Shown here in pieces: positions 25,454-32,876 of a DNA stretch of 64,000 nucleotides. The position numbers and the translations under genes are program-made. Origin of the DNA: DASXTW01 sp036505215. Lineage in GTDB: Bacteria > Actinomycetota > UBA4738. Where the stretch lies: positions 1 to 64,000 of the forward strand of contig DASXTW010000122.1 of the NCBI GenBank assembly GCA_036505215.1. Reading direction: 5' to 3'. Each line of letters begins with the position of its first letter. Position 1 is the stretch's first letter. The notes under the pieces were generated by a model, which was not told where the DNA came from, ran no database searches, and saw only the letters and a program-made list of their open reading frames with translations.

Positions 25454-26629
25454 TCAGGACATTAGGACGACCCTGGGATGGGGCTCCAGCTGACCGGCGA
25501 CTGGCGCGCCGGGAAGAGCGTTGTTGCTCACCACCACGAGCTCGAAGGGGAATTGCGAGCCCTTCTTCCACTGGCCACCCACCAGCTTCGTCTTCGCCAC
25601 GTTCGGGGAACGGCTGCCAGTCCACTGGATCGGGCCCACGATCGTCTGCAGATTCGTCGACTTCACCGCGTCGATGATCGCGTTCGGGGTCACGTCGGCC
25701 GTTCGCTTCAACACGTCGGCGGCCACCTCGAAGAGCGCGTGGACGAACCCGATCGGCTGGGTCCACTGCTTGCTCGTCGAGGTGGTGTAAGCATCGGCGA
25801 GCTGCTTCGCGGACTCGCCCGTCAGGCTGGAGCTGAAGGGGTGCGTCGGGCCCCACCAGTATTCGGTGGACATCCCCTCACCGATCGACCCCAGAGCCTC
25901 GACCGATGACGGGAACAGCAGCGCCTTGCCCACGGATGCCACCTTCGGCACCAGGCCCTGCTGGCTGGCCTGCTTCCAGAAGTTCGTGAAGTCTGGAGGG
26001 ATCGGGACACCTGTCAGGATCTCCACCCCTTGACTCTTGAACTTCGAGATCTGGGCGCTGAAGTCCTGTGTCCCGTTCTGGTACCGGCCGGGATCCACGA
26101 TCGTATAGCCCTTCGGCCCGAAGAAGCTCGGGAAGCCGAGCTTGGCGTCTCCCCAGGCCTGGCCATCGCCGTCGTTCGGAAACACGGCCCCGACCTTCTT
26201 GTTCGTGGGGATGGTCTCCCACATGTCGAAGAAGACCTGCTCGATGTCCTCGAGGCCCCAGAAGAAGTGGTATGCGTACTTGAAGTTGATTGGGTTGGCC
26301 GGATCTTTCTGCTGCCCGAAGAACCAGGGCTGCAACGGCGCGACCGTGGAGATGCAGGGGACCCCGTTCGCCTCGCACTGTCCCGAGACCGGATTGGTCG
26401 TCTCGGGGGTGGACGCCACCACCATCAGATCGACCTGGTCATTCGAGATGAGGTCCGAGGCCACCTGCGCCGCACGGTTGGGGTCCGACTGGCTGTCCTT
26501 GGTGATGATCCGGATGCTCTGCGTCTTGCCGGCGACCTTCAGGCCCTTGTCGAATGCCTGGCGGATCCCGCCCAGGATGAAGTCGTCCGCTTCCCCGAAG
26601 GGTGCCAGCGGGCCGGTCTTCGGGCTCAC
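25454..26629 (-). CDS. ABC substrate-binding protein (Liv/aromatic type), mature domain; export signal disrupted
   Basis: This open stretch of 391 aa (GTG 26629) is a Peripla_BP_6-type binding protein: MSPKTGPLAPFGEADDFILGGIRQAFDKG, then VASTPETTNPVSGQCEANGVPCISTVAPLQPWFF. The in-frame upstream sequence gives the N-terminus GYVSPKTG and, further up, a Tat/lipoprotein signal interrupted by a TAG (26696-26698). Translation from GTG 26629 would make a protein without an export signal, which would not serve an importer. It sits between the maleylacetate reductase gene and livG and is the natural binding protein for LivFGHM. The ligand is plausibly hydroquinone or a related aromatic (inference from context). 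Confidence 0.8.
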   Translation of the reverse strand: MSPKTGPLAPFGEADDFILGGIRQAFDKGLKVAGKTQSIRIITKDSQSDPNRAAQVASDLISNDQVDLMVVASTPETTNPVSGQCEANGVPCISTVAPLQPWFFGQQKDPANPINFKYAYHFFWGLEDIEQVFFDMWETIPTNKKVGAVFPNDGDGQAWGDAKLGFPSFFGPKGYTIVDPGRYQNGTQDFSAQISKFKSQGVEILTGVPIPPDFTNFWKQASQQGLVPKVASVGKALLFPSSVEALGSIGEGMSTEYWWGPTHPFSSSLTGESAKQLADAYTTSTSKQWTQPIGFVHALFEVAADVLKRTADVTPNAIIDAVKSTNLQTIVGPIQWTGSRSPNVAKTKLVGGQWKKGSQFPFELVVVSNNALPGAPVAGQLEPHPRVVLMS

Positions 26630-26803
26630 GTAGCCGATCTTCAGGGCCTTGGCGGTGCCACCGGATGACCACGACTTACAGGCAGCCAGAACCCCCTAGA
26701 GCCCGAGCGTTGCCCCACCGACCCCCGCCACCTGGAGAAACCTCCGGCGGCTCAGCCTGGTCGCCAGAAGCGCGTCCTCCTTCGTCCCCTTCTGCTGGGT
26801 CAT
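26630..26803 (-). other. Signal-peptide-coding 5' segment of the binding-protein gene, with in-frame TAG
   Basis: From ATG 26803, with GGAGGGGGG directly upstream, the frame reads MTQQKGTKEDALLATRL, then SRRRFLQVAGVGGATLGL, then TAG at 26696-26698, then GVLAAC, then a Ser/Gly linker that joins the 391-aa body in the same frame. SRRRFLQ is a twin-arginine motif and VLAAC a lipobox, so this is a Tat-lipoprotein signal. The stop is at codon 36. It may be a real nonsense mutation or a one-base sequence error (for example TGG or CAG to TAG). Confidence 0.85.
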
Positions 26804-26867
26804 TCCCCCCTCCTGTCGTCGCGCCGGCGGGCGTCGGTTTCAGGTGCTTGTTCTCACACCACCCCCT

Positions 26868-27941
26868 CTACGCCCCGGTGGCGGGACCAGGGCGCCGCCC
26901 CTCGAAGGCATCCTCGAGAAGCCGGAGCACGTCATTCGGGCTCACGGGTCTGGGATTCCACGGCGGCGGGTCCGCCGCCAGACCCGCCGCCTCTTCCAGG
27001 TCCGACCGGCGCATGCCCAACGCGGCCAGACTGGTGGGGGCCCCGATCGAGAGCGCCAGGTCGAAGAGTCCCTCTGCCGCGTCGTCGACCCCCAAAGCCT
27101 CGGCTACGCGGTCGAGCGCCTCGGACGCCGCGGGCTGATTGAACCTGGCGGCGTGAGGCAGGATCACCGCGTTCACCTCGCCGTGGGCCAACCCGTAGGT
27201 TCCCCCCAGCACGTGGCAGATCCGGTGGTGGAGAGCCATCCCGACGACGGCCAGAGCAGCTCCCGCGAGGTAGGCGCCGTACAGCGCGTCGCTTCTGGCA
27301 TCGATATCCGCGGGATCCCGTACCGACGCCGGGATGCCCCGAACCAAGGCCCGGATGGCCTCCTCGGCCATGAGCGAGGTGATGGGATTGGCCTCCTTCC
27401 CGTACAGTGCCTCCACGCAGTGGGCCAGAGCGTTCATCCCGCTCGGGCCCGTCACTTCGGGCGGCACCGACGTCGTCAACGCGGGGTCGTACAGGACGGT
27501 CTTGGGGAGTACTCGCAGGTCGCGCCCGGTCCTCTTCATACCGTTCGAGGTGATGCCATAAATGGGTGTCATCTCCGACCCGGCGTACGTCGTGGGGACG
27601 GCGATCAAGGGGAGGCCAGACTCGAGCACAAGGGCCTTGCCGAACCCGGTAGTCGTCCCGCCACCGATGGTCACCAGGCAGTCCGCGCCCGCGGCCTCGG
27701 CGGCCTTTCGAGCCTCCGCCACCGCTTCCACGGGGACGTGCAGCGCGATGTCGGTGAAGATCCCCGCGAACCTGGGACCCAGCGCCTCGGCGGCCTCGTC
27801 CGCCAGCTCTTTGGTCGTGGGATCGGCTACCACCAGGACATGTCCTGCGCCCAGCCGATCGACTTCATCGGGCAGGCCGGCCACGCTCCCGATGCCGAAG
27901 ACAATTCGGCCCGGAAGCGCATCGAAGGTGAACGATCTCAT
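26868..27941 (-). CDS. hapF: Maleylacetate reductase
   Basis: The protein is 357 aa and belongs to the iron-containing alcohol dehydrogenase superfamily. MRSFTFDALPGRIVFGIGSV, VTIGGGTTTGFGKA (NAD-binding), IAVPTTYAGSEMTPIYG, GPSGMNALAHCVEALYG and GMALHHRICHVLGGTYGLAHGEVNA are diagnostic. It reduces maleylacetate to 3-oxoadipate with NAD(P)H, the last dedicated step of the hydroquinone and hydroxyquinol pathways. ATG 27941 overlaps the stop of the NTF2-like gene as ATGA; upstream reading belongs to that gene in another frame. It precedes the Liv-type importer genes on the same strand. Confidence 0.93.
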   Translation of the reverse strand: MRSFTFDALPGRIVFGIGSVAGLPDEVDRLGAGHVLVVADPTTKELADEAAEALGPRFAGIFTDIALHVPVEAVAEARKAAEAAGADCLVTIGGGTTTGFGKALVLESGLPLIAVPTTYAGSEMTPIYGITSNGMKRTGRDLRVLPKTVLYDPALTTSVPPEVTGPSGMNALAHCVEALYGKEANPITSLMAEEAIRALVRGIPASVRDPADIDARSDALYGAYLAGAALAVVGMALHHRICHVLGGTYGLAHGEVNAVILPHAARFNQPAASEALDRVAEALGVDDAAEGLFDLALSIGAPTSLAALGMRRSDLEEAAGLAADPPPWNPRPVSPNDVLRLLEDAFEGRRPGPATGA

Positions 27942-28423
27942 CCCAGTGGCCTGGATGGGTCCCGACCTCCCTGCGACAGCCACGGGTAGCGCTCGGTGTC
28001 CAGCCCGGCGTAGTCGGGATCGAGGTAGATGAAGCACCGCTGGATGACGAAGTCCCTGACCTCGAACACGTCGCACCACCGGCCGCCGTGGGTGAGGCCC
28101 GCGCGCCATTCCCCATCCATGTGCTCTCCGTAGCTGGTCCCTTCGCACGCGAAGAGGTCCGACCCGGTCATGACCCAGTTGAAGTCCGCGTAGTTGTGCT
28201 TGATCGACTTGTATCGGGCGCCGACGTCGCCGAACATCCTCCCGATCTGCTCCTTGCCTTCGGCCAGGCCCCATTTCGGAAAGTAGACCTGAGCGTCGTC
28301 GGCGAACAGGTCCAGGATCCCGCCGCCGGTCGACGTCACCCCTCCGTTGTCGAAGGCCTTCAGGTACTCCAGCGCAACCGACTTCCTCTGCTCGTCGGTC
28401 ATGGTCTCCTTGGCGACTGCCAT
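27938..28423 (-). CDS. NTF2/SnoaL-like protein of the hydroquinone operon
   Basis: The protein is 161 aa. The fold pattern (long N-terminal helices, LDLFADDAQVYFPKWGLAEGKEQIGRMF, then strands ending FEVRDFVIQRCFIYLDPDYAG) is that of SnoaL/NTF2-like cone-barrels, which include isomerases, cyclases and dehydratases but also proteins without catalysis. AGGAGGGGT precedes the ATG. It lies three bases after the ALDH gene and overlaps the maleylacetate reductase gene by four bases, so it is translationally embedded in the pathway. The family itself does not reveal the reaction; isomerisation of the ring-cleavage product or of maleylacetate is one guess. Confidence 0.78.
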   Translation of the reverse strand: MAVAKETMTDEQRKSVALEYLKAFDNGGVTSTGGGILDLFADDAQVYFPKWGLAEGKEQIGRMFGDVGARYKSIKHNYADFNWVMTGSDLFACEGTSYGEHMDGEWRAGLTHGGRWCDVFEVRDFVIQRCFIYLDPDYAGLDTERYPWLSQGGRDPSRPLG

Positions 28424-28426
28424 GCC

Positions 28427-29899
28427 TCACCCCTCCTCTCGCGGGTACCACACCGGGACCTCCGCATCGACGTTCACCCAGACGGACTTGGCGTACGTGT
28501 ATTCGTGCATGGCGTCGAACCCCATGTCCCGCCCGTATCCCGAGTCGCCCACCCCACCGAACGGGGATCCCGGATTGACCCGCTTGTACGAGTTCACCCA
28601 GACCATGCCGCTGCGGATCCCGCCGGCGAGGCGGTGGGCCCGCTGGAGGTCCCTCGTCCACAGCCCCCCACCCAGCCCGTACTCGACCGCGTTGGCCAGG
28701 GCGAGCGCTTCCTCTTCGTCGCGGAACTGCGTGACCGTGACGAACGGCCCGAAGACCTCTTCGCGGGATATGCGCCCGCCGGGGTCGGCACGGACAACCG
28801 TGGGCTCGACGTAGCAGCCCGCGGACAGAGCAGGGTCCTCGGGCGGCTTCCCTCCGGTCAGGATCTCGCCGCCCTCGTCGAGGGCGACCTTCACGTAGTT
28901 CAGGACCCGGTCGCGATGCTCCGGGGACGTCAGCGGTCCCATCTCGGTGGACAGGTCCAGGGGGTCACCGACCCTGATCGACCGGGCCAGAGGCACGAAT
29001 CGGTCGAGGAACTCCTCGGCGATCCCCTCTTGCAGAAACAGCCGCGACCCCGCGATGCACGCCTGTCCCTGGTTGTGGAAGATGGCGAAGGCGGAGCCAT
29101 TGACCGCCGCCCTGAGATCGGCGTCGTCGAAGACGATGTTGGCGCCCTTGCCTCCCAGCTCGAGCTGGACCCGCTTCAGGTTGCCGGCGGAGGCCTGAAC
29201 GATCGTGCGCCCGACCTCGGTCGAGCCCGTGAAAGCGATCTTCTGTACCCCCGGGTGCTCGGCGAGGTACGCCCCGGCCACGTGCCCGAAGCCGGGGACG
29301 ACGTTCACGACACCGGGCGGGAAGCCCACCTCTGCCAGGAGCTCGGCAACACGAAGCGACGAAAGCGGGGTCAGCTCGGCCGGCTTGAACACCACGGTGT
29401 TTCCGGCGGCCAGAGCCGGGCCCATCTTCCAGCTGGTGAACATCAGCGGGAAGTTCCACGGGACGATCTGCCCCACCACCCCCACGGGCTTACGGAGGAC
29501 GTAGTTGAGGAATCCCTTTTCGACGGGAACGACGCTCCCCTCGTACTTGTCGGCCATGCCGCCGAAGTAGCGGAACGTGGCCACCGTCCGGGGTACGTCC
29601 AGCCGCGAGGAGTCACGAAGCGGATGTCCGGTATCGGTGGACTCCAGCCTGGCCAGCTCGTCCGCATTCGCCTCGACCGCATCGGCCAGCCGGTAGAGGA
29701 GCCGTCCGCGGTCGGATGCCGCCATCCCGCTCCAGTCCGAGAACGCGGCCTGCGCCGCCTCTACCGCACGATCTATGTCGGCCGGACGGGCCTCGGCGAC
29801 GTCCGCGAGTTTCGAGCCGTCGTGCGGATTGAAGACCTCGAACGTGCGCGCCTCGACCCCGTCGACGAACCGGCCTCCGATGAACAGCTTGTCCTGCAC
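28427..29899 (-). CDS. hapE: Aldehyde dehydrogenase, probable 4-hydroxymuconic semialdehyde dehydrogenase
   Basis: The protein is 490 aa. GTG 29899 has GAGGGG upstream and starts VQDKLFIGGRFVDG. The NAD-binding segment PWNFPLMFTSWKMGPALAAGN, the catalytic Glu in ELGGKGANI and the nucleophile C281 in NQGQACIAGSR are intact. ALDHs of this type next to hydroquinone dioxygenase oxidise 4-hydroxymuconic semialdehyde to maleylacetate. It lies between the dioxygenase large subunit (29 bases upstream) and the NTF2-like gene. The substrate assignment rests on context; the enzyme class is certain. Confidence 0.9.
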   Translation of the reverse strand: MQDKLFIGGRFVDGVEARTFEVFNPHDGSKLADVAEARPADIDRAVEAAQAAFSDWSGMAASDRGRLLYRLADAVEANADELARLESTDTGHPLRDSSRLDVPRTVATFRYFGGMADKYEGSVVPVEKGFLNYVLRKPVGVVGQIVPWNFPLMFTSWKMGPALAAGNTVVFKPAELTPLSSLRVAELLAEVGFPPGVVNVVPGFGHVAGAYLAEHPGVQKIAFTGSTEVGRTIVQASAGNLKRVQLELGGKGANIVFDDADLRAAVNGSAFAIFHNQGQACIAGSRLFLQEGIAEEFLDRFVPLARSIRVGDPLDLSTEMGPLTSPEHRDRVLNYVKVALDEGGEILTGGKPPEDPALSAGCYVEPTVVRADPGGRISREEVFGPFVTVTQFRDEEEALALANAVEYGLGGGLWTRDLQRAHRLAGGIRSGMVWVNSYKRVNPGSPFGGVGDSGYGRDMGFDAMHEYTYAKSVWVNVDAEVPVWYPREEG

Positions 29900-29928
29900 G
29901 TGAGGCCCCTCGGGACTCGTGCGGGCCT

Positions 29929-30921
29929 CTAGAAGTCGACGGCGAACGGAGGCAACTTGCCGCTGGACAGCATCTCTGGCAGGTCCGGGTGCCCGTTCTC
30001 CCACACCAGGAGCATCGAACGCTTGGGCGCGTACCCCTGGTGCCGGATGTCGGCCGGCATCGAGGCGACGTCGCCGGGCTTCATGACCACCTTCGCCCGG
30101 GCCGACCCCGTGTCGCGATCCTCGACGTTCCACCAGATCTCGTCGGAGAGCTGGACGAACCACTCCACGCGATCGTTGCCGTGGATGATCGGCAGGATGT
30201 ACTCCTCGGTGGTGGGGCAGGCCAGGCTGTACTTGCACGCCGAGACAACCGAGGGGTTCCACGTGACGTCCGAGCGGGACAGGTAGGCGAAGAGGTTGAA
30301 CGCGGCCACGTCCTCCTCGAATCCGGGCTCCGGGTGGACCTCCGGCTCGTCCTGCGGAACGTCGAGGAAGTGCCGGTTGATCGGGAAGCCGCTTTCGTCC
30401 GAACGGATCTGCTCGTCCCCCGGAACACCGACCATCCGCTTGGCGGTCACCCGGTGACGGGTGATCGCTCTTCGGTTGTTCCCTCGCTTGGGACCGAACG
30501 CGCTGCCGGTTTCGCTGGGGCTGGCAAACGGATCGAACCCCTCGTTCGTCCAGTCGTCCAGCATCGCCTTGAACGTCTCGCGGATGAGGAGCGTGGGGAA
30601 GTTCTCCAGATGGTCGAGCTCCGCCTTGCGGTACGAGTCGTTGTATCGCCCGGCGAACAGGTCAACGGTCCCGTAGTGGTTCACGGTGCCCACCACCCCA
30701 TCGAAGTTCACGATGCCGTAGAAGAAGTCCCAGGCCACGTCGCGCTGGAGGGCCTTCAGGAACGAGTCGGCAGACATGACGTGGCTGCCGGTGGGCCATC
30801 TGACGTACGCGAAGTACTCGTTCCGGCTGAACTCCAACTCTCCGAGGCGGAACGTGCGATATCCGTGCTCGTTCGGCTCGCTCGCGTCCACCTGGACTTC
30901 GGGTATGGCCTCTACCGCCAT
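29929..30921 (-). CDS. hapD: Hydroquinone 1,2-dioxygenase, large subunit
   Basis: The protein is 330 aa. AGGAGGG lies seven bases before the ATG. The sequence matches the HapD/PnpD-type large subunit: FRLGELEFSRNEYFAYVRW, DVAWDFFYGIVNFDGVVGT, NNRRAITRHR, VPQDEPEVHPEPGFE and LSRSDVTWNPSVVSACK. The iron ligands known from the PnpCD structure (His, Asn +2, Glu +6, His +47) are all present as H247, N249, E253 and H294 (IIHGNDRVE...DIRHQGY). It cleaves hydroquinone to 4-hydroxymuconic semialdehyde with O2. It belongs to the two-subunit Fe(II) class, unrelated to classical extradiol enzymes. Its partner is the small subunit encoded 61 bases upstream. Confidence 0.93.
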   Translation of the reverse strand: MAVEAIPEVQVDASEPNEHGYRTFRLGELEFSRNEYFAYVRWPTGSHVMSADSFLKALQRDVAWDFFYGIVNFDGVVGTVNHYGTVDLFAGRYNDSYRKAELDHLENFPTLLIRETFKAMLDDWTNEGFDPFASPSETGSAFGPKRGNNRRAITRHRVTAKRMVGVPGDEQIRSDESGFPINRHFLDVPQDEPEVHPEPGFEEDVAAFNLFAYLSRSDVTWNPSVVSACKYSLACPTTEEYILPIIHGNDRVEWFVQLSDEIWWNVEDRDTGSARAKVVMKPGDVASMPADIRHQGYAPKRSMLLVWENGHPDLPEMLSSGKLPPFAVDF

Positions 30922-30982
30922 GGCTGCCCTCCTCTTCGGTCCGGCACGTCCTGACTGGATCTCAGACTCGTACTCCGATGGC

Positions 30983-31501
30983 TCATGGAATGGTCTGGCA
31001 GATGTCGGCCCACTTGTAGACGGTGTCCGGCCCGGCGATGGTCTGAAGGAGGATCACGCCGGGCGTTTCGGCATGGAACTGGTATGCCGCACCTGTGGGC
31101 AGGAGGGCCATGTGTCCCTTCCCCGCTCTGAGGTAGCCCATGTTCCGGCCCGCCGGCTCGCCGGGCAGAGCGATCGAACCTTCCTGATCGGGGGGGACGA
31201 CTGAGGGATCATCGAGCTTGACGAGCCTCACCTCGACCTCCCCGTCCATCACCAGGGCGAACTCGTCGTGTGCCGCCGTCCTCCACTCCGAAGTCCCTTC
31301 GGCGCGAAGGACCTCCAGCACGTATTCCATGTTCTTGGCCACGGCCACCTTCTCGTAGGGCTTGGACATGGAAGCGACCTCGAACATGTTGGAGTACGTG
31401 TAGTGCTTGGGATCGTCGTCGATGATCTCGAGCGTGCCCTTCTCGTAGCTGTCCAGGGAGCCGAGCTTGGTGACGTATTTGGTCAAGGCGATTCCCCCCA
31501 T
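30983..31501 (-). CDS. hapC: Hydroquinone 1,2-dioxygenase, small subunit
   Basis: The protein is 172 aa. LTKYVTKLGSLDSYEKGTLEIIDDDPKHYTYSNMFEVASMSKPYEKVAVAKNMEYVLEV in outline, a cupin-like core (EFALVMDGEVEVRLVKLDD) and the C-terminal GVILLQTIAGPDTVYKWADIC match the small subunit of the HapCD/PnpCD dioxygenases. It is the first gene of the catabolic operon and diverges from the IclR-type regulator. ATG 31501 is taken as the start; a TTG nine bases before the TKYVTK codons' end, behind GGGGGGAA, is an alternative. Confidence 0.9.
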   Translation of the reverse strand: MGGIALTKYVTKLGSLDSYEKGTLEIIDDDPKHYTYSNMFEVASMSKPYEKVAVAKNMEYVLEVLRAEGTSEWRTAAHDEFALVMDGEVEVRLVKLDDPSVVPPDQEGSIALPGEPAGRNMGYLRAGKGHMALLPTGAAYQFHAETPGVILLQTIAGPDTVYKWADICQTIP

Positions 31502-31558
31502 CCGTCCTCAGCCACGGTCGGACGTCGAAAGCATGGCTGCCGGCCCTCTCGAGCTTGC

Positions 31559-31573
31559 GTTCGCTATGCGAAC
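31559..31573. promoter_or_regulatory. Palindromic operator candidate for the IclR-type regulator
   Basis: A perfect inverted repeat, GTTCGC-TAT-GCGAAC, lies in the 112-bp divergent promoter region between the dioxygenase small-subunit gene and the regulator gene. Size and form fit IclR-family operators of aromatic pathways. Confidence 0.6.
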
Positions 31574-31613
31574 TCTTGTACGGTCTCTGGACTCGGATTA
31601 TTCTTCGGAGGCG

Positions 31614-32393
31614 ATGAAGGTGTCAAGCCAGGCCCGACCTGCGGAGTTCGTCCAATCCCTGGAACGAGGGCTCGCCGTGATCCGGGCCTTCTCCCGGGAA
31701 CGCCCGGCGCTCACGTTGTCCGAGATCGCCGACCTGGCCGGCCTCACCCGGGCGGCCGCGCGGCGCTTCCTCATCACGTTGAAAGATCTGGGATACGTGG
31801 GGAGTGACGGACGACTGTTCTCGCTCCGGCCCCGGGTTCTGGAGCTCGGCTACTCCTATCTGTCGTCCCTCCCGATCTGGGAGGTGGCCAAGCCGCACCT
31901 GGAGGATCTGGCGGACAAGGTCCGCGAGACCACATCGGCGTCGGTGCTCGATGGGACGGACATCGTCTTCGTGGCCCGGGTCGAGACGAAACGGATCATG
32001 GCCATGACCCTCGGAGTGGGCTCGCGCCTTCCGGCCTGGGCCACGGCGATGGGCCGGGTGCTCCTGGCCGACATGAGGCCGGCCGACCTCGACCAGTACT
32101 TCGCCAAGGTCACGCTGGAGCCGCTGAGCGCCCGGACGGTGACGGACGAGGCCGAACTGCGCGGGATCATCGAGCAGGCCCGCATCCAAGGGTGGACGCT
32201 CGTGGATCAAGAGGTGGAAGAGGGTGTGCGGTCGCTGGCGGTGCCCATCCGGTCCACGGACGGACGAGCGGCAGCCGCCCTCACCGTTTGCTCTCACGCC
32301 TTCCGGGTGAGTGTGGAACGGGTGATGGACGAGTTCCTGCCGCTGGTCCTCGAGACATCCAAGCGGATCACCGACGAGATCTCCGCGCGCTGA
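31614..32393 (+). CDS. IclR-family regulator, PcaR/PobR-like
   Basis: The protein is 259 aa. VQSLERGLAVIRAFSRERPALTLSEIADLAGLTRAAARRFLITLKDLGYV in outline is the winged helix of PcaR/PcaU/PobR-type IclR proteins. The C-terminal effector domain follows (VLDGTDIVFVARVETKRIM, ATAMGRVLLADMRPADLDQYF, RSLAVPIR). These regulators respond to aromatic acids or 3-oxoadipate. GGAGG is two bases before ATG 31614 and eight before GTG 31620, so the latter may be the true start. It is divergent from the hydroquinone operon, whose likely activator or repressor it is. Confidence 0.92.
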   Translation: MKVSSQARPAEFVQSLERGLAVIRAFSRERPALTLSEIADLAGLTRAAARRFLITLKDLGYVGSDGRLFSLRPRVLELGYSYLSSLPIWEVAKPHLEDLADKVRETTSASVLDGTDIVFVARVETKRIMAMTLGVGSRLPAWATAMGRVLLADMRPADLDQYFAKVTLEPLSARTVTDEAELRGIIEQARIQGWTLVDQEVEEGVRSLAVPIRSTDGRAAAALTVCSHAFRVSVERVMDEFLPLVLETSKRITDEISAR

Positions 32394-32407
32394 GTTTCCT
32401 GGTCTCC

Positions 32408-32848
32408 TCAGGGTGTCAGGTCGATCAGCGGCCCCGTGATGGCGAAGCGCAAGGCATCGCCCACCCCTGCGAAGAATCCGAACATGATGAGCGAGGCCGC
32501 GAGGATCATGACATTGCGATAGAAGAACATCGTCTGGGCCTGCTTCTGGTTGGGGTCCTGAACCTCCCAGAACCGGTGGAAGTACCAGGCAGCCGGGATG
32601 ACGAAGGCACCCAACATCAGGGCGCCGATGTCCGGCCAGATGCCGAGGGCGACGGAGATCGACGCCACAACCAGCCACAGGCCCGCCGGCCACCCCGCAA
32701 CCGCTGGGACCGGGAACCCCACGGATTGCGCATAGCCTTCGGCCATCTTGGAGCTCTTCAGGTGAAACGAATAGCCGGACACATACGAAGGGAAGATCAC
32801 GAACAGGATCCTCCCGATCAGGACGATGATCCCTGCTGCGGTACTCAT
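32408..32848 (-). CDS. DoxX-like four-helix membrane protein
   Basis: The protein is 146 aa. The ATG at 32848 (MSTAAGIIVLIGRILF) starts a DoxX-type protein with four membrane helices and the conserved early R-x-L-F and later P-x-W-Y-F-H-R-F-W patterns. DoxX relatives are thiosulfate:quinone oxidoreductase subunits or poorly defined membrane oxidoreductase partners. It lies 28 bases downstream of the luciferase-like monooxygenase gene, with which it is probably co-transcribed, and converges with the regulator gene. Confidence 0.8.
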   Translation of the reverse strand: MSTAAGIIVLIGRILFVIFPSYVSGYSFHLKSSKMAEGYAQSVGFPVPAVAGWPAGLWLVVASISVALGIWPDIGALMLGAFVIPAAWYFHRFWEVQDPNQKQAQTMFFYRNVMILAASLIMFGFFAGVGDALRFAITGPLIDLTP

Positions 32849-32876
32849 GACAGCCGCGCTCCCTTCTCTCGGCGCT

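Noticed and set aside
29900..30262. Upstream extension of the aldehyde dehydrogenase frame
   Set aside because: It overlaps the dioxygenase large subunit gene and is low-complexity. GTG 29899 has an RBS and the family N-terminus.
31576..31604. TTGTAC-17-TATTCT as promoter of the IclR gene
   Set aside because: It would place the transcription start almost at the start codon and the match is partial, so it is not listed as a feature.
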